Shown piece by piece: positions 17,619-33,458 of a stretch of 64,000 bases of DNA (positions are counted from its first letter, which is position 1; each line of letters starts with the position of its first letter). This stretch comes from Streptomyces sp. NBC_00513. Lineage in GTDB: Bacteria; Actinomycetota; Actinomycetes; Streptomycetales; Streptomycetaceae. Under the pieces are notes generated by a model. The model ran no database searches. It saw nothing but the letters and a program-made list of their open reading frames with translations, and was not told where the DNA came from. The position numbers were made by a program, and so were the translations under genes. The stretch covers positions 6,696,001-6,760,000 of the forward strand of contig NZ_CP107845.1 of assembly GCF_041431415.1 (NCBI RefSeq). The letters are read 5' to 3'.

Positions 17619-18425
17619 GTGATCGGCCATCTGAACGCCCCCAGGTCCGACCGGAGCCGATGGACGCCGTGGGACTCCGCGCCGGATCCGGACGACACCG
17701 CCGGACCGGTCCGTGTCTACTGTCTGCCCCACGCGGGAGGTTCGGCCGGCTCCTACCTGCCCTGGGCGCGTGGTCAACACCAGCCCGGCCTACGGTTCGT
17801 TCCGGTGGAGCTGCCCGGCCGAGGCACCCGACTCGCCGAGGAACCGTTGCGCTCCATGGACCAGGTCGTCGACGGACTCCTCGACGTACTCGCCCACCGG
17901 CCGGCGGACGAGCGGTTCATGCTCTTCGGCCACAGCATGGGCTCGCAGATCGCCTACGAGACGGCCCGCCGGCTCGCCGCCGAGGAACTGCCCCTGCCGG
18001 TCTCCGTGATCGTCTCCGGCGGCAGGCCCCCGGGCGCACCGGCCGTGGCGACGCTCCACGACCTCAACGACGACCGACTGATGAAGGGGATCGTCGAACT
18101 CGGCGGCACACCCGCCGAAGTGCTGGAGCATCAGGACCTGGTAGACCTGCTGCTGCCGGTGATCCGCGCCGACCTGACGCTGCTCGCCGACTACACGACA
18201 CGGGTGCGCCCCACCGTCCTGCCCTGCCCCGTCGTGGCGCTGGGCGGCGCGGACGACAAACTGGCCGGACCGGAGTGGATCAGCGGCTGGCGTTCGACGA
18301 CGGCCGCCCGCTTCCGCCACCGGATCCTGCCCGGCGACCACTTCTTCCTGCACACGCACCGCGCCGAGGTGATCGCCGAACTGGCCGCCGAGGCCGCCGA
18401 CCGGGACGCCCCGGGCCACGGCTGA
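17619..18425 (+). CDS. Type II thioesterase
   Basis: A 268-residue alpha/beta-hydrolase of the external (type II) thioesterase family, which clears misacylated or stalled carrier proteins in NRPS/PKS lines. YCLPHAGGSAGSY near the N terminus is typical. The triad is visible: Ser in GHSMGS at about residue 110, Asp in GGADDKL, and His in PGDHFFLH. Start is GTG at 17619 with AAGGAC about eight bases upstream. It is transcribed divergently from the biosynthetic run and faces the second NRPS convergently, with a strong hairpin between. A very short frame ATGAAGGACGGTGCGCCGTGA (17602-17622) ends exactly on the GTG start (GTGA) and contains the ribosome site; I do not call it a gene. Confidence 0.92.
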   Translation: MIGHLNAPRSDRSRWTPWDSAPDPDDTAGPVRVYCLPHAGGSAGSYLPWARGQHQPGLRFVPVELPGRGTRLAEEPLRSMDQVVDGLLDVLAHRPADERFMLFGHSMGSQIAYETARRLAAEELPLPVSVIVSGGRPPGAPAVATLHDLNDDRLMKGIVELGGTPAEVLEHQDLVDLLLPVIRADLTLLADYTTRVRPTVLPCPVVALGGADDKLAGPEWISGWRSTTAARFRHRILPGDHFFLHTHRAEVIAELAAEAADRDAPGHG

Positions 18426-18465
18426 CCGTCGTTCACCGCGCGCAGGCGCGGTCGAGTTCCGGCCA

Positions 18466-18504
18466 CCGGCCGTCCGGGCCCGCTCCAGGGCCCCGGACGG
18501 CCGG
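18466..18504. terminator. Strong hairpin between convergent genes, likely bidirectional terminator
   Basis: Inverted repeat with arms 18466-18481 and 18488-18504, complementary over 16 bp apart from one extra C, around a six-base loop GCTCCA. It lies between the thioesterase stop (18425) and the stop of the convergent NRPS (18581). There is no T-tract on either side, as is common in high-GC actinomycetes, so termination is inferred from position and stem strength. Confidence 0.6.
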
Positions 18505-18580
18505 TCCCCGGGCCGGGGGTCCTCGCGGACCGCCGCGCACCGTTCGTGCCCCGGGGCGAACACCCCGCGTCCCGTCGTAC

Positions 18581-25966
<7,386 letters not shown>

Positions 25967-26036
25967 GTGTCTTCCTTCTTCCCCGTGTGGACCTGTGGTC
26001 CGAATCGCGACAACAACCCGTCAAGCCGGGGGATGG

Positions 26037-26531
26037 TCAGTCCCCGGCGGTCCAGCGGTACGTGGCGTCCGGCTCCTTCTCCTCGTTGCGGCTGCCGTCG
26101 TTGAAGTCCACGGCGACGAATCCGTGTCGCTCGTAGAAGGCGCGGGCGCCGGTGTTGCGTTGGAACACGTGCAGTGTCAGCTCCGCGGGGCTCGCCCCGC
26201 GGACCAGCTCCAGCAGCCGCGAACCGATGCCGCGGCGCAGGGCGTCGGGCCGCAGGTAGAGGTGGTCGAGTTCGGTCCCCTCCAGCGAGGCGAAGCCCAG
26301 CAGCTCGCCGTGCTCGTCCTCGGCGACCCACACGGTGCTGTCGGGGAGGACGACGTGCGTGATCCAGGCGAGGGTGTCCTCGTCGCTGTGCACCCGGGGG
26401 AGGTAGGGCATCGCGGCGGCGCGCGACGCCAGGAAGACCTCCGTGACGGCCTGCGCGTCCTCGGCCGTGGCGCCGCGCAGACGCACCGCGCCCCGGTCCT
26501 GTCCCTGTTCGGCGGGCTCGTTCACTGCCAT
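26037..26531 (-). CDS. GNAT family N-acetyltransferase
   Basis: A 164-residue single-domain GNAT protein. The acetyl-CoA binding segment is LDHLYLRPDALRRGIGSRLL, with the RRGIG pyrophosphate loop, followed by LHVFQRNTGARAFYERHGF, the usual beta5-alpha4 element. The ATG at 26531 has GGAGAG four bases upstream; an in-frame TTG at 26543 overlaps that ribosome site and is less likely. It lies 70 bases upstream of the terminal NRPS on the same strand and may be co-transcribed with it. Tailoring of the peptide or self-protection by acetylation are both possible; the sequence does not show the acceptor. Confidence 0.85.
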   Translation of the reverse strand: MAVNEPAEQGQDRGAVRLRGATAEDAQAVTEVFLASRAAAMPYLPRVHSDEDTLAWITHVVLPDSTVWVAEDEHGELLGFASLEGTELDHLYLRPDALRRGIGSRLLELVRGASPAELTLHVFQRNTGARAFYERHGFVAVDFNDGSRNEEKEPDATYRWTAGD

Positions 26532-26554
26532 CCGTCTCTCCAAGCTGTCGGTGC

Positions 26555-26581
26555 GGTCGTGCCCGCCGGGCGGGCACGACC
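26555..26581. terminator. Perfect 11-bp hairpin, likely terminator of the M28 peptidase gene
   Basis: Arms GGTCGTGCCCG (26555-26565) and CGGGCACGACC (26571-26581) pair perfectly around a five-base loop. It sits six bases beyond the stop of the peptidase gene and before the GNAT gene on the same strand. This separates the two transcripts and suggests that the GNAT-NRPS pair has its own promoter in the short space downstream. Confidence 0.6.
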
Positions 26582-26586
26582 CGTGG

Positions 26587-28956
26587 TCAGAACGTGTAAG
26601 TGCGGCTCGCCAGGGACAGGCCCGCCTCGTCGGCGAAGTACGCCCGGTCCCCGGGGAGCGGTCGGTCCAGGGCGGAGGCGGGCAGCCCCGCCTCCTCGGT
26701 CATGGCGAGCAGTCGCACCGGACCGTGGCCCCGTACGGTCAGGGTGAGCGTGAACCCCTCCGCCGGCGGCGCGGCGTGGACGAACCCCCACTTCCAGGGG
26801 GTCGCGGTGTACGAGCGGTTCTCCCCGCCGGGCATCTCGCCCGAACCGCCGGGGGCGCCCGCCAGGTTCGCCTTGACCACCTCGGTGGACGAGGTGTCCA
26901 CGTAGAGCGCGGTCAGGACGGAGCGGCCCCGCTCGGCGGACACGGACAGAGTCAACCGGCGCCCGTCCGCGACGCGTTCTTCGGAGACGACGCGCACCAC
27001 CGGCTCCGCGACCGCCACCGCCGGGGCGTCGCCGACGAGATGACCGCCGGGCGGCGCCGGCAGGGCCGGGATGCTGTTCTCCAGGTCCGATGTGCGTTCG
27101 CCGTCGGTGTAGTGGGCCACCCACGAGTCCGGGTCGGCGTTCTCCGACACCCAGTACGCGCGTGAGCGGTCCAGGTCCCGGGCGTACATCAGGCTCACGG
27201 GCAGCGGGTGGCCGCGGTCCGTGCCGTCGACCGCCGCGCCGACCCCCAGCAGCGTGAGCCCCGACAGGGCGAGGGCCAGACCGCCGGCGAGCCCGGCGCG
27301 CGGCCGACCCGCGAGGTGGGCCGACGGCAGCAGCAGCAACACCGCGACCAGCGCCACGAAGACCAAGGGAGCCGCCGCAGCGGCGAGTTGTACCGCCGGG
27401 AACAGCAGGACGACCAGCGGGACGATCAGGACCGCGGCCGGCACGCCCGGCAGGGCGAGGGCCACGGGACGCCAGGGCGACTCCTCGGCGAGCCGCGCGG
27501 TCAGGGCCAAGGCCGCCGCGCCCGCGAGCGCGGTCCACGTGAACAGGTAGCACGCGCCGGGCAGCGCCAGGGCGGTGGCCAGGGCGAGCGCCACCAGCCA
27601 CGCCAGCACGGCCGCCAGGGACTCCGGCTGCGTCGTACGGGTGCGGGCCCACCGCGTCCAGCCCCAGGCGACCGCCACGACGAGCGACACCAGCCCGGCG
27701 ACGAGGAGTTCCGGACGGTACGGATCCCCGTGCGTGAACCGGCCGTAGGCGGGCTTGACCAACAGGAGGGCCTGCCAGGAAGCCCAGCCGACCGCCCCCG
27801 CCGCCACCAGGACCAACGGGAACGCGGCCACCCCCACCGCAACCCTCCGCAGGCGCAGCGCTCCGCGCCGGCGGGCGTACCAGCCGGCCGCGACGGCGGC
27901 GAGGAGGGCCGCTCCCGCCAGGGGCAGCACGGCTCCGGCCGGGTAACGCACCAGTACCGGGCCCACGTTGAACCAGGTCGCGTCCGAAGCGCCGGCGACC
28001 TGCTCCAGGTCCGCGCCCGCGAGGCTCCTGGTGGCGGAGAGCGCGGTGGCTCCCAGGTCCTGGAGGCTGCCGGAGTCGACGTGCTCGATGTCGTCCTCGG
28101 TGGAGTGGTAGCGCGAACTGCCGCCGATCACGGCGAAGTTCAGACCGGTCAGGCCCGCCTCGCGAAAGTGGGTGAAGTCGGTCTCGTTGGGGAGCAACCG
28201 GTAGACCTCGTCGGCCAGGGAGGTGGTGACCGGCGGGCGGTCGCCCAACGCGCCGACCACGCCCGCGCTGCGCTCACCCGTCTGGAACATGACGGCCGGA
28301 CCCGTGGTGCCGCGCGCATCGAAGTTGATCACGACGTCCCGTCGCGGGTCGAGGGCCGGCGTGTTCCGCACGTACGCCCTCGCCCCGAGCTGCCCGATCT
28401 CCTCCGCGTCGGTGAAGAGCAGGACGACGTCGTTGCGGGTGCGCTCCCCGGCTTTGAGTACACGGGCGATCTCCAACACCGCGCCCACTCCGAGTCCGTC
28501 GTCGGACGCGCCGGGACCGGAAGACGTGGAGTCGGTGTGGGCGACGAGCAGGATCCTTCCGGTCGAGGACCGCCCGGGGACGGTCGCCGTGATGTTGTGG
28601 ACCCGCCCCGCCAGGTGGGAGGCGGAGGAGCCGGGAAGCACCTCGGTCGCCTCCTGAACCGACGGATTCAGGCCAAGTTTCCGCAACTCGCCTTCCACGT
28701 GGCCGCGCACTCGGTCCGACGCCGCCGATCCGGAGGGATGGGGGGTGGTCGCGATCTGCTCGATGTGCTCTTTCGCGCGCCCTGCGGAAAAGGAACTCGG
28801 CACCTCATCTTTGCCCGCAGGTATGGGAGTTGACTGCACCGACAATCCACAGAAGGCCGTGATCAGAGCAAGCAGCGCGACCGCCGACAGCGCAGGCATG
28901 CGCGTTCTCATTCGTGCCCCCCGGCGCTTGGCGAACCACCAGGCGGGTTCGTTCAC
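26587..28956 (-). CDS. M28 family zinc peptidase with polytopic membrane domain
   Basis: Predicted 789-residue membrane protein. A basic N terminus (AKRRGARMRTRM) precedes a hydrophobic segment that should anchor it with the catalytic domain outside. The M28 zinc ligands are visible: His in LLVAHTDS, Asp in GASDDG, the Glu pair in TDAEEIG, Asp in INFDARGT, and His in RYHSTEDD. After about residue 300 come roughly eight hydrophobic segments, then an extracytoplasmic C-terminal domain ending in YTF. This matches the Fxna-like M28 membrane peptidases common in Streptomyces. Start is uncertain: GTG at 28956 keeps a plausible N terminus but lacks a clear ribosome site, while ATG at 28911 has GGGGGG nearby. 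Divergent from the ABC pair; a role in the cluster is not evident. Confidence 0.85.
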   Translation of the reverse strand: MNEPAWWFAKRRGARMRTRMPALSAVALLALITAFCGLSVQSTPIPAGKDEVPSSFSAGRAKEHIEQIATTPHPSGSAASDRVRGHVEGELRKLGLNPSVQEATEVLPGSSASHLAGRVHNITATVPGRSSTGRILLVAHTDSTSSGPGASDDGLGVGAVLEIARVLKAGERTRNDVVLLFTDAEEIGQLGARAYVRNTPALDPRRDVVINFDARGTTGPAVMFQTGERSAGVVGALGDRPPVTTSLADEVYRLLPNETDFTHFREAGLTGLNFAVIGGSSRYHSTEDDIEHVDSGSLQDLGATALSATRSLAGADLEQVAGASDATWFNVGPVLVRYPAGAVLPLAGAALLAAVAAGWYARRRGALRLRRVAVGVAAFPLVLVAAGAVGWASWQALLLVKPAYGRFTHGDPYRPELLVAGLVSLVVAVAWGWTRWARTRTTQPESLAAVLAWLVALALATALALPGACYLFTWTALAGAAALALTARLAEESPWRPVALALPGVPAAVLIVPLVVLLFPAVQLAAAAAPLVFVALVAVLLLLPSAHLAGRPRAGLAGGLALALSGLTLLGVGAAVDGTDRGHPLPVSLMYARDLDRSRAYWVSENADPDSWVAHYTDGERTSDLENSIPALPAPPGGHLVGDAPAVAVAEPVVRVVSEERVADGRRLTLSVSAERGRSVLTALYVDTSSTEVVKANLAGAPGGSGEMPGGENRSYTATPWKWGFVHAAPPAEGFTLTLTVRGHGPVRLLAMTEEAGLPASALDRPLPGDRAYFADEAGLSLASRTYTF

Positions 28957-29092
28957 CGAAGCAACGTAACAGCACCGGGCAATCGTTGATAGATCTTGCC
29001 GGGTCCGGTCCCATGGTGTTTGGATGGGCAGCCGCAGGACGGCCATGACCAGTTGCCCCGCGATGTCAACGGCATTTGAGGGGGATCCCAGG

Positions 29093-30004
29093 GTGAACGT
29101 CCCCGCTGTCCGCATGAGCGGCGCGGTCAAGAGCTACGGATCGACCAGGGCCGTCGACGGACTGGACCTGGAGGTGCCGGCCGGGATGTTCCTCGGCCTG
29201 CTCGGTCCGAACGGAGCGGGCAAGTCCACCACCATGCGCATGCTCACCGGGCAGAGCAGGGCGGACAGCGGTACCGTCGAGGTCTTCGGGCACCGACTGC
29301 CCGAGGAGTCCCGTCGCGTCCGGTCCCTGATCGGCGTCGTGCCACAGCACGACAACCTCGACTCCGAGCTGTCGGTCCGACAGAACCTCGACGTCTTCGC
29401 CCGGCTGGGGGCCGTGCCCGCGCGCGAATGCCGTGCCCGGGTCGATCGGGCGCTGGCCGACGCACGCCTCACCGATCGGGCCGGCCACCGTGTCGACGCC
29501 CTCTCCGGCGGCATGCGCAGACGACTGCTCCTGGCCCGGGGGACCCTGCTGTCCCCCCGCCTGCTGCTGCTCGACGAACCCACCGTCGGCCTCGATCCGC
29601 AGATCCGCCAGGACCTCTGGGACGTCATCGAGGAACTGCGCGCGGGCGGCACCACCGTGGTGATGTCCACCCACTACATCGAGGAGGCCGAGCGCCTCGC
29701 CGACAGCGTGGCCGTGGTCTTCGGCGGCAAGCTCATCGCCCAGGGCGCCCCCGCGGAACTGCTGCGCGCGCACGCCGGGGCGCAGGCCGCCGAGTACCGG
29801 GGCGACGCGGCACGCCGCGCCCGCGTGGAGCGGGTCGCGACGGAGGCGGGCCTGCCCAGCCGACGTACCGGACTCTCCGTCTCCGTGCTGCGCGCCGAGA
29901 CCATGACGGCCTCGGTCCACGAACTCCTGGGCGCCCCCGACGTCCTGCGCCCCACCACGTTGGAGGACGTCTTCGTCGTCCTGACCGGGGCGCTCTTCAG
30001 CTGA
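29093..30004 (+). CDS. ABC transporter ATP-binding protein (drug/NodI-type exporter)
   Basis: ATPase of an ABC-2 type exporter. Walker A is GPNGAGKST, Q-loop VVPQHDNLD, signature LSGGMRRR, Walker B LLLLDEPTVGLDP, and H-loop STHYIEEA, all intact. The C-terminal segment ending TTLEDVFVVLTG is typical of DrrA/NodI-like proteins. The GTG at 29093 has GAGGGG (29078-29084) eight bases upstream; the frame stays open back to 29024 but those starts lack ribosome sites. The permease gene follows 47 bases downstream with its own ribosome site. It lies at the boundary between the two clusters; since the siderophore half has its own exporter under iron boxes, this pair more likely exports or protects against the hybrid peptide. 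Confidence 0.92.
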   Translation: MNVPAVRMSGAVKSYGSTRAVDGLDLEVPAGMFLGLLGPNGAGKSTTMRMLTGQSRADSGTVEVFGHRLPEESRRVRSLIGVVPQHDNLDSELSVRQNLDVFARLGAVPARECRARVDRALADARLTDRAGHRVDALSGGMRRRLLLARGTLLSPRLLLLDEPTVGLDPQIRQDLWDVIEELRAGGTTVVMSTHYIEEAERLADSVAVVFGGKLIAQGAPAELLRAHAGAQAAEYRGDAARRARVERVATEAGLPSRRTGLSVSVLRAETMTASVHELLGAPDVLRPTTLEDVFVVLTGALFS

Positions 30005-30051
30005 CTCGCCCCGCCCGCGACGGCTCCGCCGTTCCAGAAAGGACCCTTCCC

Positions 30052-30885
30052 ATGACGAGGGCAGCTCCCGCACGCCCCGCGCAGACGCGGGTACGCGCCC
30101 CGGAGGACCCGCGGAAGGCGACCCCGGTGCTCTGGCCCACCCTGCGGGCCGTCTGGCTGCGGGAACTCCTGCTCTTCCGCCGCTACTGGCCGGCCGTGAC
30201 CTTCGGTTCCCTGGTGGAGCCGCTGGTGTACATGGCCGGATTCGGTCTCGGGTTCAGCCGGTTGATCAGCACGGCGGAGGGACGGCCCTACATCCAGTTC
30301 ATCGGCACCGGCATGGTGGTCACGTCGGTCCTCTTCGCCTCGGCGTTCGCCGGGATGTTCGAGACCTTCAACCGCCGGTGCTACCAGAAGCTCTACGACG
30401 ACATGCTCAGTCGGCCGGTCGACGTCTGGGAACTGATCACGGCCGAGGCCTCCTGGATCGCCGTCAAGTCGTCGATCTACAGCTCCGCCCCGCTGCTCAT
30501 CACCCTCGCCGCGGGCCTGCCGGCGACTCCCGGACTGTTGCTGGTGCCCTTCATCGCGCTCTTCTCCGGGTTCGGCTTCGCCCTGTGCGGCATGTGGGTC
30601 TCCTGCCTGGTGCCGGCGATCGACTGGCTGCGCCTGGTGGTGTCGGGCGTCCTCACGCCGATGGTCATGGCGGCGGGGGTGTTCTTCCCGTTGGACGGCC
30701 TGCCCGGGTGGATCGGAGGCATCGCAACCGTGAATCCGATCTACCACTGTATGGAATTGGTGCGTCACTCGGCGTTCGGAACGCTGGGAATGGGCGACCT
30801 CGTTCACGCGCTCGTGCTGATCGGATTCACCGCCCTCAGTTGGTTCCTGGCATTGCGCGGGATGACGCGCCGCCTCATCGACTGA
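30052..30885 (+). CDS. ABC-2 type transporter permease
   Basis: A 277-residue integral membrane protein with about six hydrophobic segments, beginning LWPTLRAVWLRELLLFRRYWPAVTF; the stretch GLPGWIGGIATVNPIYHCMELVRH before the last segment is typical of the NodJ/DrrB permease family. The ATG at 30052 has AGAAAGGA about eight bases upstream. It pairs with the preceding ATPase to form one exporter. An open frame extends far upstream but runs antiparallel to sense inside the ATPase gene and is ignored. Confidence 0.92.
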   Translation: MTRAAPARPAQTRVRAPEDPRKATPVLWPTLRAVWLRELLLFRRYWPAVTFGSLVEPLVYMAGFGLGFSRLISTAEGRPYIQFIGTGMVVTSVLFASAFAGMFETFNRRCYQKLYDDMLSRPVDVWELITAEASWIAVKSSIYSSAPLLITLAAGLPATPGLLLVPFIALFSGFGFALCGMWVSCLVPAIDWLRLVVSGVLTPMVMAAGVFFPLDGLPGWIGGIATVNPIYHCMELVRHSAFGTLGMGDLVHALVLIGFTALSWFLALRGMTRRLID

Positions 30886-30889
30886 TTTC

Positions 30890-30926
30890 CGATACCACGA
30901 GCACATGTTTGAACATACATGTATCG
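30890..30926. promoter_or_regulatory. A/T-rich promoter region with nested palindromes upstream of the mbtH-like gene
   Basis: The 79 bases between the permease and the mbtH-like gene are strikingly A/T-rich for this genome. CGATAC (30890-30895) and GTATCG (30921-30926) are inverted repeats enclosing the palindrome ATGTTTGAACAT (30905-30916, arms ATGTT/AACAT). A TATATT follows at about 30927. This looks like an operator-promoter for the small gene downstream, which may then be transcribed separately from the exporter pair. No iron box is present here. Confidence 0.45.
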
Positions 30927-30964
30927 GTATATTCTTCCATTGATGTGACTGAAAGGGGGTCGTC

Positions 30965-31135
30965 ATGACCAACCCGTTCGACGATCCGGACCGCCTCTTC
31001 CGCGTGCTGCGCAACACCGGGGGCGAACACTCGCTCTGGCCGGACGGCATCGAGATTCCCGCGGGCTGGCAGGTCGTCCACGGCGAGGCCTCGCGCGCCG
31101 CCTGCCAGACCTGGATCGAGGACAACTGGCGCTGA
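30965..31135 (+). CDS. MbtH-like protein
   Basis: A complete 56-residue MbtH-family protein, the small chaperone that binds and activates NRPS adenylation domains. It starts MTNPFDDPDRLFRVLRN and shows the signature pieces GEHSLWPDG, IPAGWQVVHG and CQTWIEDNW, with the conserved Trp and Pro residues; the usual xExQxS segment is shortened to GGEHS. The ATG has GGGGG about five bases upstream. It is the only mbtH-like gene in the window, so adenylation domains of both assembly lines may depend on it. It sits exactly at the junction of the two clusters. Confidence 0.95.
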   Translation: MTNPFDDPDRLFRVLRNTGGEHSLWPDGIEIPAGWQVVHGEASRAACQTWIEDNWR

Positions 31136-31157
31136 GGGGACGGCCGGTGGCCGCCCC
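31136..31157. terminator. Hairpin after the mbtH-like gene
   Basis: GGGGACGGCC (31136-31145) and GGCCGCCCC (31149-31157) pair with one bulged A around a three-base loop, starting at the base after the stop codon. It lies between convergent genes (mbtH-like and acylase) and may stop transcription from either side. Confidence 0.5.
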
Positions 31158-31184
31158 CTCCCGTCCGCTGCCGGTCGCCGCGCC

Positions 31185-33347
31185 TCAGCGGGAACGGACC
31201 GCCTCCGCCGGCAGGGCCTCCGGTGCACTGGTGCGCTCGTGGACGAGGCCGGCGAAATCCGTCAGCACGGGCACGAGCTCGCCGCGCAGCCACCGGGGCA
31301 ACTGGTCACGGTGGTGTGCGTCGGCCGGAACGCCCGTGGCGCCCAGCGGGACCACCCAGAGGCTGCGGTCCCGGTCGGACAGGTCCCACACGTAACGGGC
31401 GGAAGGGCCGCGCGAGCTGAGGTCGGTGACGCCCGGGGTGCTCGAGGTCGCCAGGACGCAGTCGTGGTCGCCGCCCAGCCCCGGCCCTTCCTCCCCGGAC
31501 GGGCCCCCGAAGGTGTTCCCGAACGGGCCGCCCGACGGCAGCGCTCGGAGCGGGGCCAGCCGGTGCGACGCGCCCCATGCGAGGGGTTCCTCCCGCGCGA
31601 CCTCCTCCAGGGACGCGCGCAGAATGCCGGTCAGCGGCAGTCCGGGCAGCAGGTCCGTCGTGAGCAGGTTCTCCAGGGCGAAGGCGACCTTCGCGGTGAG
31701 CGTCAGCCAGGGCTGGAACACCGACGGGTACGGCAAAGTCGTGGCCAGCGGCCTCAGTTGCGGGGACGACGCGATCCGGCGGGTGACGGTCGACCGTAGC
31801 CGCGCGTAGTCGCCGGCGGTCCGGCTGCCCGCGTCCATGCGCAGGTCCCACGCCATCAGCCGCTCACGCAGCCGTTCGGCCCCGGCGCTCAGACCGGTCA
31901 GGCGCCCGACGGCCGCCAACAGCGGCCGGGCCGCCTCCAGCAGGGTGTCCATGTGGACGGTGGACATGGCCGGGGCCGTCCACTCCCGGGACTCGCGCAG
32001 CAGCGCCTCGATCCTTCGCGCCCGGTACGGCGGGGCGAACTCCACCCCGAGCGGGGTCGCGATCCCGCGGGCGTTGGCCATCACCGCGAGGCCCTCCGCC
32101 GCGGCGTCCTCCCGCGGCGTCGCGAGCGGCCCCCGCCACTCGTGCCCCCCGTGCCAGGCCGGCACGATCCGCAGCCCGTTGTCACGATGGCGATCGGGCA
32201 CGTACCCCGCGACCCGGTGCAGCAGCCCCCCGGCCGTGTCGGCGGCGTGGACCACGTTGACCGGTTCGATCCAGCCGTCGAGCGCCCGGTCCACGTCCTC
32301 GACGGTACGTGCCCGCATCAGGGCCGGGATGGTCGCGAAGCCCAGGTCCCCGGTGACCCTGGGTGGGTACCGCAGGCTGACCCGGCCGGGCCCGTCGGTC
32401 GGCTCGGGCTCCTGCGGATCGCCCGGGACCCGCCCGCCGATGACGATCGGGCCGCGGTCCGTCTCGATCACGTCGACCTCGACGGGAGCGCCGTCCGCGA
32501 CCTCGACGACCTCCCGGTGGTGACGGGCCGGCCGCCAACCGTCCGGCCCGAGCGCCTCGAACCCGCCGTCCCCCGAAGGCGACACGGGGCGCAGTCGTTC
32601 CCGGTAGAGGTCGTGGTAGTCGGACATCGCGTTCGTGATGGCCCAGGCCACCGAGCCGGTGTGGCCGAAGTGCGCGATGCCGGGCACGCCGGCGACGGCG
32701 AAGCCGACGACGTCGTAATCGGGGCACGACAGGTGGATCTGCTGGTAGAACCCCGGATCCTGAAGGAAGCGGTGGGGGTCTCCCGCGATGATCGGGGCGC
32801 CGGTGGCGGTCCACTCGCCCGACACCATCCAGCCGTTGGAGCCCGCCGTGCCCGGATCGTCGGTCGCGAACAGTTCGGCGGCCTCCTCGCCCAGCCGGCG
32901 GATCACCTCCTCGCGCCACAGCTTGGTGGGGAACCCCGCGAACAGGATGTGGTGGGCCAGCCAGACCCCGAGCGGGGTCCACGGCTGCCAGTGCCCCGGC
33001 GCGAGACCGACCGCGGCGAACTCGGGAGCCGCGGCCGCACCCTCGGCCAGTCCCGCGTTGACCCCGTCGACGTACGCGCCCACCCACGCGGCCGTCTCCT
33101 CGTCGAGGCCGGCGAAGCAGCGCCGCGCGGTGTCGTCGAGCCGCGCCTGACGGGCGAACCGGTCCCAGGCGACGGCGTCCGAACCGAGGAACGAGGCCGT
33201 GGTGCCCTGCGAGCGGTGCCGCTCGACCTCGATCTGCCAGGCCCGGTCACGTGCGGCGTTCTCCCCCTGCCCGTAGGCGAGTCGGAGGTGGTCGGACGCC
33301 TTCAGATGGGGAATGCCCCACGCGTCCCGGTACGTGCTGACCGTCAT
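31185..33347 (-). CDS. Penicillin acylase family (Ntn-hydrolase) protein, no signal peptide
   Basis: A 720-residue member of the penicillin/acyl-homoserine-lactone/pyoverdine acylase family, amidases made as a precursor that self-cleaves before a nucleophilic Ser. The expected junction is DDPGTAGSNGWMVSGE near residue 170, with Ser as the likely first residue of the beta chain; GDPHR follows. The N terminus begins MTVSTYRDAWGIPHLKA, with the family's GIPH motif already at residue 11, so there is no room for a secretion signal and the protein should be cytosolic, unlike most relatives. An iron-box-like palindrome lies 36 bases upstream, so it is probably induced by iron starvation with the siderophore genes. 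It may remove an acyl group from a siderophore precursor or take the imported siderophore apart. Substrate is inferred. Confidence 0.9.
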   Translation of the reverse strand: MTVSTYRDAWGIPHLKASDHLRLAYGQGENAARDRAWQIEVERHRSQGTTASFLGSDAVAWDRFARQARLDDTARRCFAGLDEETAAWVGAYVDGVNAGLAEGAAAAPEFAAVGLAPGHWQPWTPLGVWLAHHILFAGFPTKLWREEVIRRLGEEAAELFATDDPGTAGSNGWMVSGEWTATGAPIIAGDPHRFLQDPGFYQQIHLSCPDYDVVGFAVAGVPGIAHFGHTGSVAWAITNAMSDYHDLYRERLRPVSPSGDGGFEALGPDGWRPARHHREVVEVADGAPVEVDVIETDRGPIVIGGRVPGDPQEPEPTDGPGRVSLRYPPRVTGDLGFATIPALMRARTVEDVDRALDGWIEPVNVVHAADTAGGLLHRVAGYVPDRHRDNGLRIVPAWHGGHEWRGPLATPREDAAAEGLAVMANARGIATPLGVEFAPPYRARRIEALLRESREWTAPAMSTVHMDTLLEAARPLLAAVGRLTGLSAGAERLRERLMAWDLRMDAGSRTAGDYARLRSTVTRRIASSPQLRPLATTLPYPSVFQPWLTLTAKVAFALENLLTTDLLPGLPLTGILRASLEEVAREEPLAWGASHRLAPLRALPSGGPFGNTFGGPSGEEGPGLGGDHDCVLATSSTPGVTDLSSRGPSARYVWDLSDRDRSLWVVPLGATGVPADAHHRDQLPRWLRGELVPVLTDFAGLVHERTSAPEALPAEAVRSR

Positions 33348-33373
33348 TCGTCCGCGACCTTCCCACCCGACAA

Positions 33374-33404
33374 CAATCGAACTTAGGCTACCCTAAGTCG
33401 ATTG
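33374..33404 (-). promoter_or_regulatory. Iron-box-like palindrome upstream of the acylase gene
   Basis: A near-perfect dyad: CAATCGAACTTAGG on the left and CCTAAGTCGATTG on the right, with one extra A and a CTAC centre. Its core TTAGGCTACCCTAA (33383-33396) matches 13 of 14 bases of the right-hand part of the DmdR/IdeR consensus TTAGGTTAGGCTAACCTAA; the first five consensus bases are not matched. It ends 26 bases upstream of the acylase ATG. Confidence 0.65.
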
Positions 33405-33458
33405 TCCGGGGTCCGCGACCGTACGGTCGGCGGCCGCCCGCCCGTCAGCGGGGGACGG

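Noticed and set aside
17602..17622. Six-codon frame upstream of the thioesterase as a leader peptide gene
   Set aside because: Its ATG has no ribosome site of its own and the frame consists mostly of the thioesterase ribosome-binding region; probably chance.
31185..33347. Secreted acylase like PvdQ
   Set aside because: The family motif GIPH is at residue 11 and no upstream in-frame start exists that could encode a signal peptide.
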